DNA of 64,000 nt from Lepus europaeus (taxonomy: Eukaryota > Chordata > Mammalia > Lagomorpha > Leporidae): assembly GCF_033115175.1 (NCBI RefSeq), contig NC_084840.1, positions 75,965,179-76,029,178 of the forward strand, given 5' to 3'. This document shows positions 35,959 to 46,145 of this stretch, piece by piece; within the stretch, counting starts at the first letter, position 1, and every line of letters starts with the position of its first letter. The translations under genes and the position numbers were made by a program. The notes under the pieces were generated by a model, which was not told the DNA's origin, did no database searches, and worked only from the letters and a program-made list of their open reading frames with translations.

Positions 35959-36343
35959 AATGAATAACAGAGCCAGAATTTGAATATCAGCTCTACAACG
36001 CTGGGGTGTTCGGGCATCCAAAGCAGCGTCATAGCCACTAGGTCAGATGCCCACCTCAGTTTTGAATTACAAATGAGAGAAGTTACCTTTACAAATGATC
36101 CCCCAAATGACCAGAGTTAAACGTTAAACATCAGCATTAAAGGGACACACACACACACCTCCCCACACTCTGCTGAAGTAATGACAATCAGAGCATCTAT
36201 CCGCTTTCCTGCCAAAAACTATTAACCCGAATGTAGTAATTAGGAAAGCATCAGGCAACTCCAAGCTGAGAGTCAATTTTGCAAAATAGCACCTGGACCT
36301 TAAGAAAGTATATCATTAAATATCTCATTAATATAACAAGACT

Positions 36344-36690
36344 GGGGTGGGCATTAGGCACAGCAGTTCCGATGCCTCTAGGGATGACCGCATCCCATAG
36401 GAGTGCCTGAGTTCAAGTTCTCGCTCTGCTACTGATCCAGCTTCCTGCTGAGGCGCACCCTGGGAGGCAGCAAATGACAGCTCAAATGTTTTGATGCCTG
36501 TCATCCTCGTAGGAGACCCAAATGGAGGTCCTCATTCCTGGCTTTGACCTGAGCTAACCCTGGCTGTCAGGGCTGTCAGTGGGCATCTGCAGAGTGAACC
36601 ACAGATGGAAGACATCTGTCTCATCTGTCTGTCTGTCTCTCCCCCTCCCCATCTCCCTGCCTTCCACATAAATTTAAAAATGTTTAAAAT
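36344..36690 (+). mobile_element. Older CSINE
   Basis: GGGTGGGCATTAGGCACAGC head, CCTGGGAGGCAGCAAATGAC body, CACATAAATTTAAAAATG tail. Confidence 0.85.
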
Positions 36691-36869
36691 ATTACTCAAT
36701 AAGTCTGGGAAATTCTACATTAAGAAATGCTAGAGAGATGAGACAACTGTGACCCTTGATTGGACCCTATATTATAAAAGAAAAAAAGCTATGAAGATAT
36801 TGACACAATAGGGGAAATTGAATTATGGACTGGTAATTAGATAACAGTCTTGTACCAGGTTTAATTTCT

Positions 36870-36965
36870 TTTTTTTTTTTTTTTTTTTTTTTGACAGGCA
36901 GAGTGGACAGTGAGAGAGAGAGACAGAGAGAAAGGTCTTCCTTTTGCCGTTGGTTCACCCTCCAA
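36870..36965 (-). mobile_element. 5'-truncated young CSINE, reverse
   Basis: Only the T-run and 70 bases of the 3' end are present (GACAGGCAGAGTGGACAGTG to GTTCACCCTCCAA). A perfect 16-base ACCAGGTTTAATTTCT flanks it at 36854-36869 and 36966-36981. Confidence 0.95.
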
Positions 36966-36981
36966 ACCAGGTTTAATTTCT

Positions 36982-37429
36982 AACGAGCATCAGAACTGTG
37001 TTGCAATTTAAAAGAACGTCCTTGTTCTTAGGCTTAGGTATTTAGGGATAACGTGTTATGATGTCTATAACTGTAATATACATATATAATGTATAAAACA
37101 TATATGCAGAAGAAACGAACATGACGATATGTAACAGTGAATCCAGGTTATATATTCACGGTGGCACTCTTAAAGCTTCTCTAAGGGCTTATTTTGTAAT
37201 AGAAAGTTATTTTGTAATAGAAAGGAAAAGCTCCCCCACGCAAGAGGGCCTGATTGTCTTCACACACATTTGCTTTCCAGAGATATAGGACTACTCTTCA
37301 GTGGACCAGAAAATTGTATTTGAGTCATAAACACAGAAGTCAAAGTGAGTCTGTCTGTGTTGACACACAAAGTGTGTATGAAGGTAAGGGACAAGGCTGT
37401 GACAGATGGAGCTCTAAACCCAGGTGTTG
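36982..37429. other. Unassigned AT-rich sequence
   Basis: Contains a short duplication of TTATTTTGTAATAGAAAG near 37190-37225; nothing else recognised. Confidence 0.4.
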
Positions 37430-37599
37430 TGGTGGGCGTGTGGCCCAGTTGTTAAAACACCGCCTGGGATGCCACATCTCATGTCAGCAGCACCTGGGTC
37501 TGAATCCTGGCTCTGCCCACAATCCAGCTCTGGTTAGTGCACACCCTGGGAGGCTCAGGTACCTGGGTCCCGGCTACTAATGTGGGAAACCCAGGTTGA
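37430..37599 (+). mobile_element. Older CSINE, 5' half only
   Basis: GGCGTGTGGCCCAGTTGTTA head to GGGAAACCCAGGTTGAGT, then it ends where a reverse-oriented half begins. Confidence 0.8.
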
Positions 37600-37778
37600 G
37601 TCCAACTGGGTGTCCCACGAGGGTGGCAGGAACCCAAGTACTGGAGCCATCATCTGCTGCCACCCTGAGTGTGCACTAGCAGGAAGCTGGATCGAAACTT
37701 CAGAGGAGCTAGGACTTGAACTGGCACTCAGAAATGGGGTGTGGACATCCCAAGCTGCAGCTTAATCCCCAGCACCAT
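37600..37778 (-). mobile_element. Older CSINE, 5' half only, reverse
   Basis: CCAACTGGGTGTCCCACGAG to CTGCAGCTTAATCCCCAGCA is the reverse 5' half of a different old CSINE. It begins at the same consensus position where the neighbouring plus-strand half stops. Confidence 0.8.
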
Positions 37779-37805
37779 AATTCTTCCCCTCTGATTGCTT
37801 TTTAT

Positions 37806-38040
37806 TGTTTAATGTTTTTAAATTTATTATTATTTATTTGAAAGGCAGAGAAATAGACAGACAGAGATCTCCCAATCTGCTGGTTCACTCCTCAAATGCC
37901 CACCAGGGCCAGGGCTGGGCTGGACTGAAGCCAGGAACTGGGAACTCCAACTAGGTCTCCGAAATGGCAGGCAGAGACCAAGAACTTGAGCAACCTAGAA
38001 TCGCTATGGTAGCAAAGCTGTCTCCCAGTACCAGCACTGA
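37806..38040 (-). mobile_element. Older CSINE, reverse, head decayed
   Basis: TATTTATTTGAAAGGCAGAG, CCAATCTGCTGGTTCACTCC, GGACTGAAGCCAGGAACTGG. The head region beyond 38,000 is heavily eroded. Confidence 0.75.
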
Positions 38041-38247
38041 CTGAAAAAAGACAGGTTCATTTTCAATGCCTGCCTAGATACGGTAGGTGACTGTGGTGGA
38101 GGCAACCCAGAAACCATGATCTACTGGGTACAAGGAGAGTTAGTGAAATGATTTAGGATACAAGGCAATGTGGAGGAAGCATCATGTAATCAAAATAAGC
38201 CTCCTTCTGGAAAATGAGTGTTTGACATATTAGAAGTGGGGATGAGG

Positions 38248-38580
38248 GGGCTGGCGCTTTGGTGCAGTGGGTTAAAGCCCTGGCCTGCAGCATCAGCATC
38301 CCATATAGGCACTGGTTCAAATCCTGGCTGTTCTACTTCCCATCCAGCTCTCTGCTATGGCCTGGGAAAGCAGTGGAGGATGGCCCAAGTGCTTGGGTTC
38401 CTGTACCTGCATGGGAGACCTGGAAGAAGTTCCTGGCTCCTGGCTTCAGATTGGCCCAGCTCTGGGCATTGCGACCATTTTGGGTGTGAACCAGTGGATG
38501 GAAGACCTCACTCTTTGTCTCTACCTCTCTCTCTGTAACTTTGTCTTTCAAATAAATAAAATAAATCTTTAAAAAAAAAA
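38248..38580 (+). mobile_element. CSINE
   Basis: GGGGGCTGGCGCTTTGGTGC head to AAATAAATAAAATAAATCTT and A-tail. Confidence 0.94.
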
Positions 38581-38593
38581 GTGTGAGGAGGAG

Positions 38594-38936
38594 GGGGCCA
38601 GTGCTGTAGTGTAGTGGGCTAAGCCTCCGCCTGTGGCACCTGCATCCTATATGGACGCCAGTTCATGTCCCAGCTGCTCCTCTTCAATCCAGCTCTCTGC
38701 TATGGCCTTGGAAAGCAGTAGAAGACAGCCCAAGTGCGTGGGCCCCTGCACCTACATGGGAGACCCAGAAGAAGCTTCTGGCTTCTGGCTTCAGATGGGC
38801 CTAGCTCCCGCCATTGCAACCATTTGGGGAGTGAACCAGCAGATGGAAGGTCTTTCTCTCTGTTTCTCTCTCTGTCTGCAACTCTGCCTCTCAAATAAAC
38901 AAAATCTTAAAAAAAGAGAGAGAGAAAGAAAAAGAA
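38594..38936 (+). mobile_element. CSINE, directly following another
   Basis: GGGGCCAGTGCTGTAGTGTA head to TCAAATAAACAAAATCTTAA tail. GTGAGGAGGAG flanks it (38583-38593 and 38937-38947). Confidence 0.94.
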
Positions 38937-39190
38937 GTGAGGAGGAGTGAAGAAAAGGTTAAATGGTAAATACAAGGAAGCAGCTCAAAAGAAGTCATCA
39001 CAACTACTTTATAGATTTAACAGTTCATCATGACACAACTATAGGTGCACAACCTAAAGGTTGGGACTTCCATTATCCACTTGACTGCAGTGGAACTTAC
39101 CAGCTTTCCACACTTCTATTCATCCCTCAACAGATTATGCTCCCACAACTATCCCTTCCCTACCATGAGTAAAATAAATTCCTATAACAC

Positions 39191-39205
39191 TCTAATGCAC
39201 TTTTA
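39191..39205. repeat. Target-site duplication, left copy, U2 fragment
   Basis: TCTAATGCACTTTTA, repeated perfectly at 39241-39255 on the other side of the 35-base insert. Confidence 0.9.
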
Positions 39206-39240
39206 CACACTTGATCTTAGCCAAAAGGCCGAGAAACGAT
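39206..39240 (-). pseudogene. RNU2: Retroposed 5' fragment of U2 snRNA
   Basis: On the minus strand this begins ATCGTTTCTCGGCCTTTTGG and continues CTAAGATCAAGTGT, matching nucleotides 1-34 of U2 snRNA with one difference (C5 to T). It stops abruptly and has no poly-A. It is bracketed by a perfect 15-base duplication TCTAATGCACTTTTA (39191-39205 and 39241-39255), so it arrived by retroposition at an L1-type site (TTT/AAAA on the minus strand). Short 3'-truncated snRNA pseudogenes with direct repeats are a known class. It is far too short to function: the Sm site and later stem-loops are missing. Confidence 0.9.
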
Positions 39241-39255
39241 TCTAATGCACTTTTA
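39241..39255. repeat. Target-site duplication, right copy, U2 fragment
   Basis: Perfect second copy of the 15-base repeat that flanks the U2 snRNA fragment. Confidence 0.9.
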
Positions 39256-39269
39256 AATTTTTATCAAGA

Positions 39270-39607
39270 GGGGTCAGCATTGTGGTGCAGCAGGTTAAAC
39301 TGCTGCTTATAATGCCAGCATCCCATCTGGGAGTGCCTATTCGAGTCCTGGCTGTCCCACTTCCTATCTAGCTCCTTGCTAGTGTGCCTAGGAAAGCAGC
39401 AGAAGATGGTCCCAGTATTTGGGCCCCTGCCACTCACATAGTAGACCTGGAGAGAGCTCCAGGCTCCTGGTTTCGGCCTGGCCCAGTCTCTGCTGTTGCA
39501 GCCATTTGAGGAGTGAACCAGCAGATGAAAGATCTCCCCTTTCTCTCTCTCCTCTATATCACTCTGCCTTTCAAATAAATAAATAAATAAATCTTTTTTT
39601 AAAAAAA
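39270..39607 (+). mobile_element. CSINE
   Basis: GGGGTCAGCATTGTGGTGCA head to AAATAAATAAATAAATAAAT-CTT tail, 15 bases after the U2 fragment's right duplication. Confidence 0.94.
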
Positions 39608-40221
39608 GTTTTACCAATAATAAAGAGCTAAATAACCTCAAAGAATGACACTCTTGGGGTCTCTTGTGTGCACGCAGGTATTTATATTCCTATTAACTAA
39701 TGAGCTCAGGATATAATTACTCACCTAGGAGGCACTGGGCTGCATAGTAGAGGCACTGTCTAGGGAGCTTACACTCGAGCTGGGAGATGGAACAGATGTG
39801 TTATAACAGCAGAACCATGATTACCTGTAACTCCAGGACCTTGAGGCAGTCTGTGATTTGAGTTTGGCCTGAGTGATATGAGCAGTCATTCAGGAGGGAG
39901 CTGATGTGCTAAAACACAGAGCTGGGAAATGCATGCAATATAAGAAGTATAAAGAATATGTTTTCCGGAGCACAGACTGAGTAAGGAAGATGTAAGGGAA
40001 AACATCCTCAAAATATACTCATTTCCTAAGAAATCTTGGAAATAACATCTTTCCTCTAGATCAAAGAGAGAACACAACCTTTAATTTACAAAGGAGAAAA
40101 TCCTCCAAAATAATGGTGGTGACTCAGAAGCTAAATCTCCATCTACAGTATGAGCCAGCAATTCCACAGAAGTGAGTGCTATTCCACACAAAAAGACAGG
40201 TTTAAAAAATTATATATCTTT

Positions 40222-40536
40222 GCCAGCGCTGCAGCTCAACAGGCTAATCCTCCACCTGCGGCGCCGGCACACCGGGTTCTAGTCCCAGTCGGGGCACCGG
40301 ATTCTGTCCCGGTTGCCCCTCTTCCAGTCAAGCTCTCTGCTGTGGACCAGGAAGGCAGTGAAGGATGGCCCAAGTGCTTGGGCCCTGCACCCGCATGGGA
40401 GACCAGGAGAAGCACCTGGCTCCTGGCTTTGGATCAGCACAATGCACCAGCCGCAGCACGCCGGCCGCAGTGACCATTGGAGGGTGAACCAACGGTAAAG
40501 GAAGACCTTTCTCTCTGTCTGTCTCTCTCACTCTGC

Positions 40537-40539
<3 letters not shown>
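40222..40539 (+). mobile_element. A-tailed-type CSINE with a (TA)n end
   Basis: CAACAGGCTAATCCTCCACC head, CACACCGGGTTCTAGTCCCA B-box region. It carries a local duplication (GCCGCAGCACGCCGGCCGCA). Instead of poly-A it ends in (TA)n. A target-site duplication could not be fixed because the target is itself TA-rich. Confidence 0.9.

Positions 40540-40586
<47 letters not shown>
40540..40586. repeat. (TA)23 microsatellite
   Basis: Uninterrupted alternating TA of 47 bases at the 3' end of a SINE. Confidence 0.97.
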
Positions 40587-40589
<3 letters not shown>

Positions 40590-41315
40590 CAGAAGCTCTA
40601 GTCATAATTACTGCAAACCAGAGTAAACTCAAATCAATAAATTGTAGTCTGTTCACATAATGGAGTATTATACAGCAAGGAAAATGAACAAAGCACTTCC
40701 ACAGACAACATGGATAAGTCTCAGAGAATGCTGAGAAAAAGAAGCTGTGCTGAAAGGTATGTAATGTATGCTTCCATCTCACCTATATGAACTTAAAGAG
40801 CAAACAAAATTATAGTCATAAAAGGCAGAATAGTGGTTACTGCTGGGAAGGAGCCTTCTGGAGTACTGAAATACTCTATAGTGATATCTGGGTGTTGGGC
40901 ACACGGATACATACATACATAAAAAACTGATCGAGATGTATACACTTACCGCATACATGTTATACTTTAGGCTTAAAAGAAATTAAAATGTAAGCCGATG
41001 ACAACAAAAAGAGTGACTTGGGCCTTTCTTTGAACCACTTTTTAAATCATCAAAAATGTAAGATGCATTGACCCCAGAAAAAGGTCGAGATAGACAGTCT
41101 CCTTTGTCTCGGAGATTGGCCTGATGAGTTTACTCAAGTCGACACCAGCAAATGCTCTTTTCAGACACAAACGTTCAAGGAATTTTGCACATACCTTTAT
41201 AATACACACTGAGATAAGTAAAAATATTGTATTTATCACACCTAAGAACCTCAGATCACAACCGTAGCCTTCTGGGGGGTACAAATCCAATGCACATTTA
41301 AGAAGTCCATCATCC

Positions 41316-41671
41316 TGGCCAGTGCTGTGGCATAGTGGGTAAGGCTGCCGCCTGCAGTACCAACATCCCATATAGGCCCCGGTTCAAGTCCCGGCTACTC
41401 CACTTCTGATCCAGCTGTCTGCTATGGTCTGGGAAAGCAGTGGAAGATGGCCCAAGTCCTTGGGCCCCTGCGCCACATGGACGACCTGGAAGAAGCTCCA
41501 GGCTTCTGGCTTCGGATTGGCGCAGCTCTGGCCATTGCAGCCAGTAGGGGAGTGAACCAGCAGATGGAAGACACCTCCCTCTCCCCCCCCCCCCCCCCAA
41601 CCGCTGCCTCTCTTCTCTCTGGGTGTAAATCTGACTTTCAAATAAGTAAATCTTTAAAAAAAAAAAAAAAA
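41316..41671 (+). mobile_element. CSINE with a C16 run
   Basis: GGCCAGTGCTGTGGCATAGT head to AAATAAGTAAATCTTT-A(n). The CT region contains 16 consecutive C at 41583-41598. Confidence 0.93.
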
Positions 41672-42120
41672 GGCTCCTACTTAAATAACTCATACACTTT
41701 GTCTTAAAAAAAAAAAAGCAGCAGCAGCAGCCCATCATAGCAGGATGAGACATGAACAAGAATCAACGGAATCACAGACTGGAAGACTGGAAGAAACAAT
41801 GCAGAAACTCCCATTTTCCCGATGAGAGAAGTCAGGTCCGGAGAGAGGCGAAGTGCCTGGGCAGAGCCGCCTGGCACACGGCAACACCACAGCGCTGGGA
41901 GCCAGGTGTCTCCTACCTGCCCAGCACTGCTCCACTGCTCTGAGGCTGCCCTGTGTCACCAGGCAGCTCCTCAGCCCAAGGGCCACTGCTGCTACTGCCA
42001 CCAAACTGGTGGCACAGACTATGGACGAGGGCCCCAGCCTCAGCGGTACCTCCTGGTCATCCATCCTGCTTTTACCAAGTGTCTAGAAAGCTTTGTGTCT
42101 TTGTTCTCATCCAGAAAGTG

Positions 42121-42193
42121 ATCTCTATCTATCCCTCTCTGTAACTCTGTCTGTCAAATAAATAAATAAATAATCTTTTTTTAAAAAAAAAAA
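42121..42193 (+). mobile_element. 5'-truncated CSINE tail
   Basis: Only the pyrimidine region and AAATAAATAAATAAATAATC tail are present. Confidence 0.7.
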
Positions 42194-42287
42194 GCTTAGG
42201 AGTTATCTCACAGATATTCTCCTTAAGCAACAAAATAAATAGATGAATAAGTTGCTACACTATACAGTAGTACAAACATCATTTTCT

Positions 42288-42613
42288 TTTATTATTATTT
42301 TTAAGATTATATTTATTTATTTGAGAGGTACAGTTACAGAGAGGGATAGATAGAGAGGTCTTCCATCTGCTGGTTCACTCCCCAAATAGCCGCAATGGCT
42401 GGAGCTGAGCCAATCCAAAGTCAGGAGCCAGGAGCTTCTTCCAGATCTCCCACGCGGGCGCAGGAGCCCAAGGACTTGGGCCGTCTTCCACTGCCTTCCC
42501 AGGCCATAGCAGAGAGCTGGATCAGAAGAGGAGCAGCTGGAACATGAACTGGCACCCATGGGGATGCTGATGCCGCAGGCAGAGTCTTAGCCCACTACTC
42601 CACAGCGCTGGCC
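42288..42613 (-). mobile_element. CSINE, reverse, perfect duplication
   Basis: ATTTATTTATTTGAGAGGTA to TCCACAGCGCTGGCC, flanked by ACAAACATCATTTTCT at 42272-42287 and 42614-42629. Confidence 0.95.
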
Positions 42614-42919
42614 ACAAACATCATTTTCTAAGTCAAAGATTATCTATAATTTTTTTTTTTTGGCTGAATCACTTGAAGGTAACACTTGCTACATTCTCCT
42701 TCATACTTCAAGGTCTGTTACCTAAACTCAAGGATGCTCTCCTGCCACAGAGCATTCCTTAAAACCAGGAAACTAATATTACACAGACTCCGAGTGCGTT
42801 CTGACAGACTGTCATGTCCAGGGCAACTTTCTACTTGAGTGCAGCTCATCTAGACTGCCGTATGACACTGCCTTGTGTGACGACACCAAGAATTATTTAT
42901 TTTCAAGTCAAAGGGCATT

Positions 42920-43213
42920 TGGGTGTTTAAAGGTTTGGTGGGATTGATTGACTGATTGGGGGAGGGATCTCCCACTGACAGGTCACTCCCCAAATGTCTG
43001 CAAACAGCTAGAGCTAGATCAGGCTGAAGCCAGGAGCTGGAAACTCAGTCTGAATCTCCCATGTGGGTGACAGGGACCTGCCACAGGACCTGCTACCTTC
43101 CAGGTGCACATGAGCAGGAAGCTGGAGCTGCAGCAGAGCCAGGACTGAACCCAGGCATTCTGGGATGCGGATGTCCCAAGCAGTGTCTTAACAACCAGGC
43201 CGAACACCTACCC
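42920..43213 (-). mobile_element. Older CSINE, reverse
   Basis: GGTCACTCCCCAAATGTCTG, GAAGCCAGGAGCTGGAAACT and AGTGTCTTAACAACCAGGCC. The tail is eroded. Confidence 0.8.
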
Positions 43214-43540
43214 AGAGGTTCTTCTGCTGGAGTGCTGCCATGAATGCCACCTATGAACACCTGTGTCTCTCAGTGACACACCTAGGAACGGTGTTGCTGC
43301 TTTGAGGCTTTACAAGATTGACTGTCTCCAAGGCACTTAGAGTGACTGACAGTCCTACCAGCAATGTGTCAGGGACCTTTCTGACCCACATCCTCTCCAA
43401 CACGTGAAACTACCAGACTTCACTTCTGCCAGCCAAATATGGTAGAACGCGTCTCTCCTGGTCTTCATCTGCATTTTCCTGATCAGAGATGAGGTTAAGT
43501 TTCCTTATTTCCTTACCTTTCACACTGCTGGAGTTTTCAA
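43214..43540 (-). mobile_element. Ancient L1, reverse
   Basis: GCTGCCATGAATGCCACCTA, GACAGTCCTACCAGCAATGT, CACATCCTCTCCAACACGTG and TTCATCTGCATTTTCCTGAT follow the reverse of old L1 3' sequence. Confidence 0.65.
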
Positions 43541-44060
43541 ACGTCTTAGCCATTCAGTTCTTTCTAACAGAAGCCAGAGAAAAGAACACAGCCACAGAGA
43601 ACTGAAGAGCTGGCTCCTTTTTTCAGTAAAGTAGGCTCTTCCACAACATGGATATGGTTTACTGTTACACCATGTGTTACTGACGGGCATGCACTCCAAC
43701 ATGGACCTTCAGAAGCTTCAGAAGGCTAAGAAGTCCATTTCTGGTAAGCAGTCGTGACAACTTGGCTTTTTCCTTCATTTAAATGACTTTAAATGAAACA
43801 GCTTTTCGATGATCTGGGATTTGAAGTCATTCTCCATTTCTAGCTAGGCCATTGGAAATGATGAGGCCATAGCTAACAGGGCTCTTGGGAGACTCACTTC
43901 TATTACAAAGGAATGAATTTCAAGTTTTAGATGTCTTCACAAAGACAGCAGGAAAGCTGCACGTTCATTCCTTTGCTGTTATTACGAGGCAACAAGTTGG
44001 TGATAAAATTCTTTTGACTTTCCAGTAAGTCTGTCAAAATTGCTCTGAACAACATCTTCC
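43541..44060. other. Unassigned intronic sequence
   Basis: Nothing recognised on either strand. Confidence 0.4.
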
Positions 44061-44301
44061 AAGGCCAGCAGTGTACAGGGAGTTAAGCCATCATCTTGGA
44101 TGCCTGCATCCCATATGAGCACCTGTTGGACTCCTGGCTGCTCCACTTCCAACCCAGCTCCCTGCTATTGTGCCTGGGAAAGCAGCAGAAGATGGCCCGA
44201 GTGCTTCAGCCCCTGCGCCCACATGGGAGACCTGGATGAAGTTCCTGGCTCCTGGCTTCAGCATGGCCCAGCCCCGGAGAGTAAATCAGCAGATGGAAGC
44301 T

Positions 44302-44356
<55 letters not shown>

Positions 44357-44430
44357 TCCCTCCCTCCTCCCCTCCCTCCCTCCCTCTCTGTCACTCTGCC
44401 TTTCAAATAAATAAATTAAATCTTTAAAAA
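44061..44430 (+). mobile_element. CSINE with a long CT tract
   Basis: AAGGCCAGCAGTGTACAGGG head to AAATAAATAAATTAAATCTT tail. (CT)24 and a TCCC-rich run cover 44304-44389. Confidence 0.93.
44304..44389. repeat. (CT)24 plus TCCC-rich pyrimidine tract
   Basis: Pure pyrimidine for 86 bases inside a SINE; a candidate triplex-forming and length-variable tract. Confidence 0.95.
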
Positions 44431-44516
44431 AGAAATCTCTCATAGTTTCAAGTCTGGAGCTCAGGGCCATAAAATTAACTTGGAATCTTTCCTATGTCAC
44501 TCAAACATGAATGAGG

Positions 44517-44833
44517 GGTTTTTTATTTATTTATTTGAAAGATTTAGAGAGAGAGGTAGAGACAGAGAGAGAGGTCTTCCATCCACTGGTTCACTCCCCA
44601 GATGGCCACGATGGCCGGAGCTGTGTCGATCCCAAGCCAGGAGCCAGGAGCTTCTTCCAGGTCTCCCACGGGGGTGCAGGGGCCTAAGGAGTTGGGCCAT
44701 CCTCTGCTGCTTTCCCAGGCCATAGCAGAGAGCTAGATCAGAAGAGGAACAGCAGGGACTAGATCTAGCACCCATATGGGATGCTGGCACTTCAGGCCAG
44801 GGCTTTAACCCGCTGCGCCACAGCACCAGCCGC
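44517..44833 (-). mobile_element. CSINE, reverse
   Basis: TTTATTTATTTATTTGAAAG to TAACCCGCTGCGCCACAGCA, flanked by AATGAGG. It lies 86 bases from the opposite-strand CSINE at 44061-44430. Confidence 0.93.
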
Positions 44834-45560
44834 ATAAATGAGGTTTTCAAACCTATTTCTCTGAGATGAAGCCTTCTAGCTGTCATCAAGCCTGTGGCAA
44901 AAGGGTGATCTGTAGGTAGGTGTGGCCAACCCTCCCGGCTTGCCTGGACTAGGTGGTCACTGGGATACTCTGGTCACACAATTGGAGGCTAAGTTGGCAG
45001 GTGGCTGGGCTGAGTTAGCTCAGGAAGCCTTCCTGGAGCTGCCTCCCCCACCGCAATGGAGCCCTTCTCAAGTTAATGCAATGGAGGAAAGGACAGAAAT
45101 TCAATCGGCAATTGGGTGCTACCTACACAGAAACACCAGGAATATGGAAAACCTCATAAATGCTTTTCCTCCCAGCCTGGAAGATACCACACTAAGTGGC
45201 CATAGTAAACCACACAGATAATTGCTCTAGAAATTCATTGTGTGGATGGTGACTGGCCCAGAGCATGGTGGATCTTTCTGGAAGGGTGCTGCTGAACAAC
45301 TGCTCAGGGAAGTCAGGACCACCACTTCATTGCAGACACAGGCTTGACGGCTCGTCACAGCCCATGGCTGTGACTGTTTTGTGCAGCTGCTTAAAAAAAA
45401 AAAAAAAAAAAAAAAAACCAGCATTCTCAGCAGCTCCACAGGTCAGAGAGAAGGCGGCTGTAGGAGTTACCCATGATTCACAGGCTCTGTCACCCACGTC
45501 TAAGCCATCAACAGATTCTGCTGTTTCTGTCTCCTGAATATATTCAGAATCCAGCCACCT
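44834..45560. other. Unassigned sequence with an A25 run
   Basis: A 99-codon plus frame (44922-45221) has no known domain. A25 at 45393-45417 has no recognisable retroposed body upstream. Confidence 0.4.
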
Positions 45561-45564
45561 CCAG

Positions 45565-46145
45565 CACATTCCGCCATGCAGGCCAGATCTAAGCCAGCGT
45601 CTCCACTCACCTGCGTTATGTCCAGAGCCTCCTACCTGGCCCCCGCTTCATCTCCATCACCTCACAATCTCCACAGAACCACTCCTACTAGAAATGAGCC
45701 TTACGCCATCAGGTCAATTCATGCCACACCTCCCGAAAGCCCTCCAAGGGCTTTGCATCTCACTCTGGGAAACCAAGGCCTTACCATGGCTGATGAGGAC
45801 CTATGCAACTGGCTCATACCATTCACAGTCCACAGCCCCCAGCTCCCACATGCACTCCACTGCAGCTGCACTGGTTCTGCCAGCACTCAGCCTATTCCGC
45901 TCCAGAGCCTTTGCCCCAGACCTGTGCACCTGCCAGTGGCCATCCCCGTCCCCACCATGCCTCCCCCTCCTCTTTCCTGCTTCCTTGGGCACGCTCTGTT
46001 CGCTTGCTTGTCTGTCCCCCGGCCCCGGTAGAATGTAAGCTCCAGAGGCAGGGTTTTTGCCTGCTGGGTTCACGGCTGAGTCTTCAGCACTTACATCTGC
46101 GCCCGGCACCTATGTGTAGGCACTTGGCACATATTTGCCACATGA
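45565..46145 (+). mobile_element. L2 3' end
   Basis: CTCCAAGGGCTTTGCATCTC, CATGCACTCCACTGCAGCTG, TAGAATGTAAGCTCCAGAGG-CAGGG and CACTTGGCACATATTTGCC follow the L2 3' region. This explains the long proline-rich frames read here. Confidence 0.8.

Larger units (their letters stand above)
35080..36056 (-). mobile_element. Old CSINE, reverse, outer shell of a three-level nest
   Basis: The left part is at 35080-35273 and the right part at 35959-36056, separated by a plus-strand CSINE. The two junctions share AATGAATAA (35265-35273 and 35959-35967). It is the oldest of the three nested elements. Confidence 0.7.
40147..40985 (+). mobile_element. L1M 3' end split by a SINE
   Basis: GAGCCAGCAATTCCACAGAA at the left and ATAATGGAGTATTATACAGC, AACATGGATAAGTCTCAGAG and AGAATAGTGGTTACTGCTGG at the right are collinear old L1 sequence. 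The CSINE at 40222-40587 interrupts it. Confidence 0.8.
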
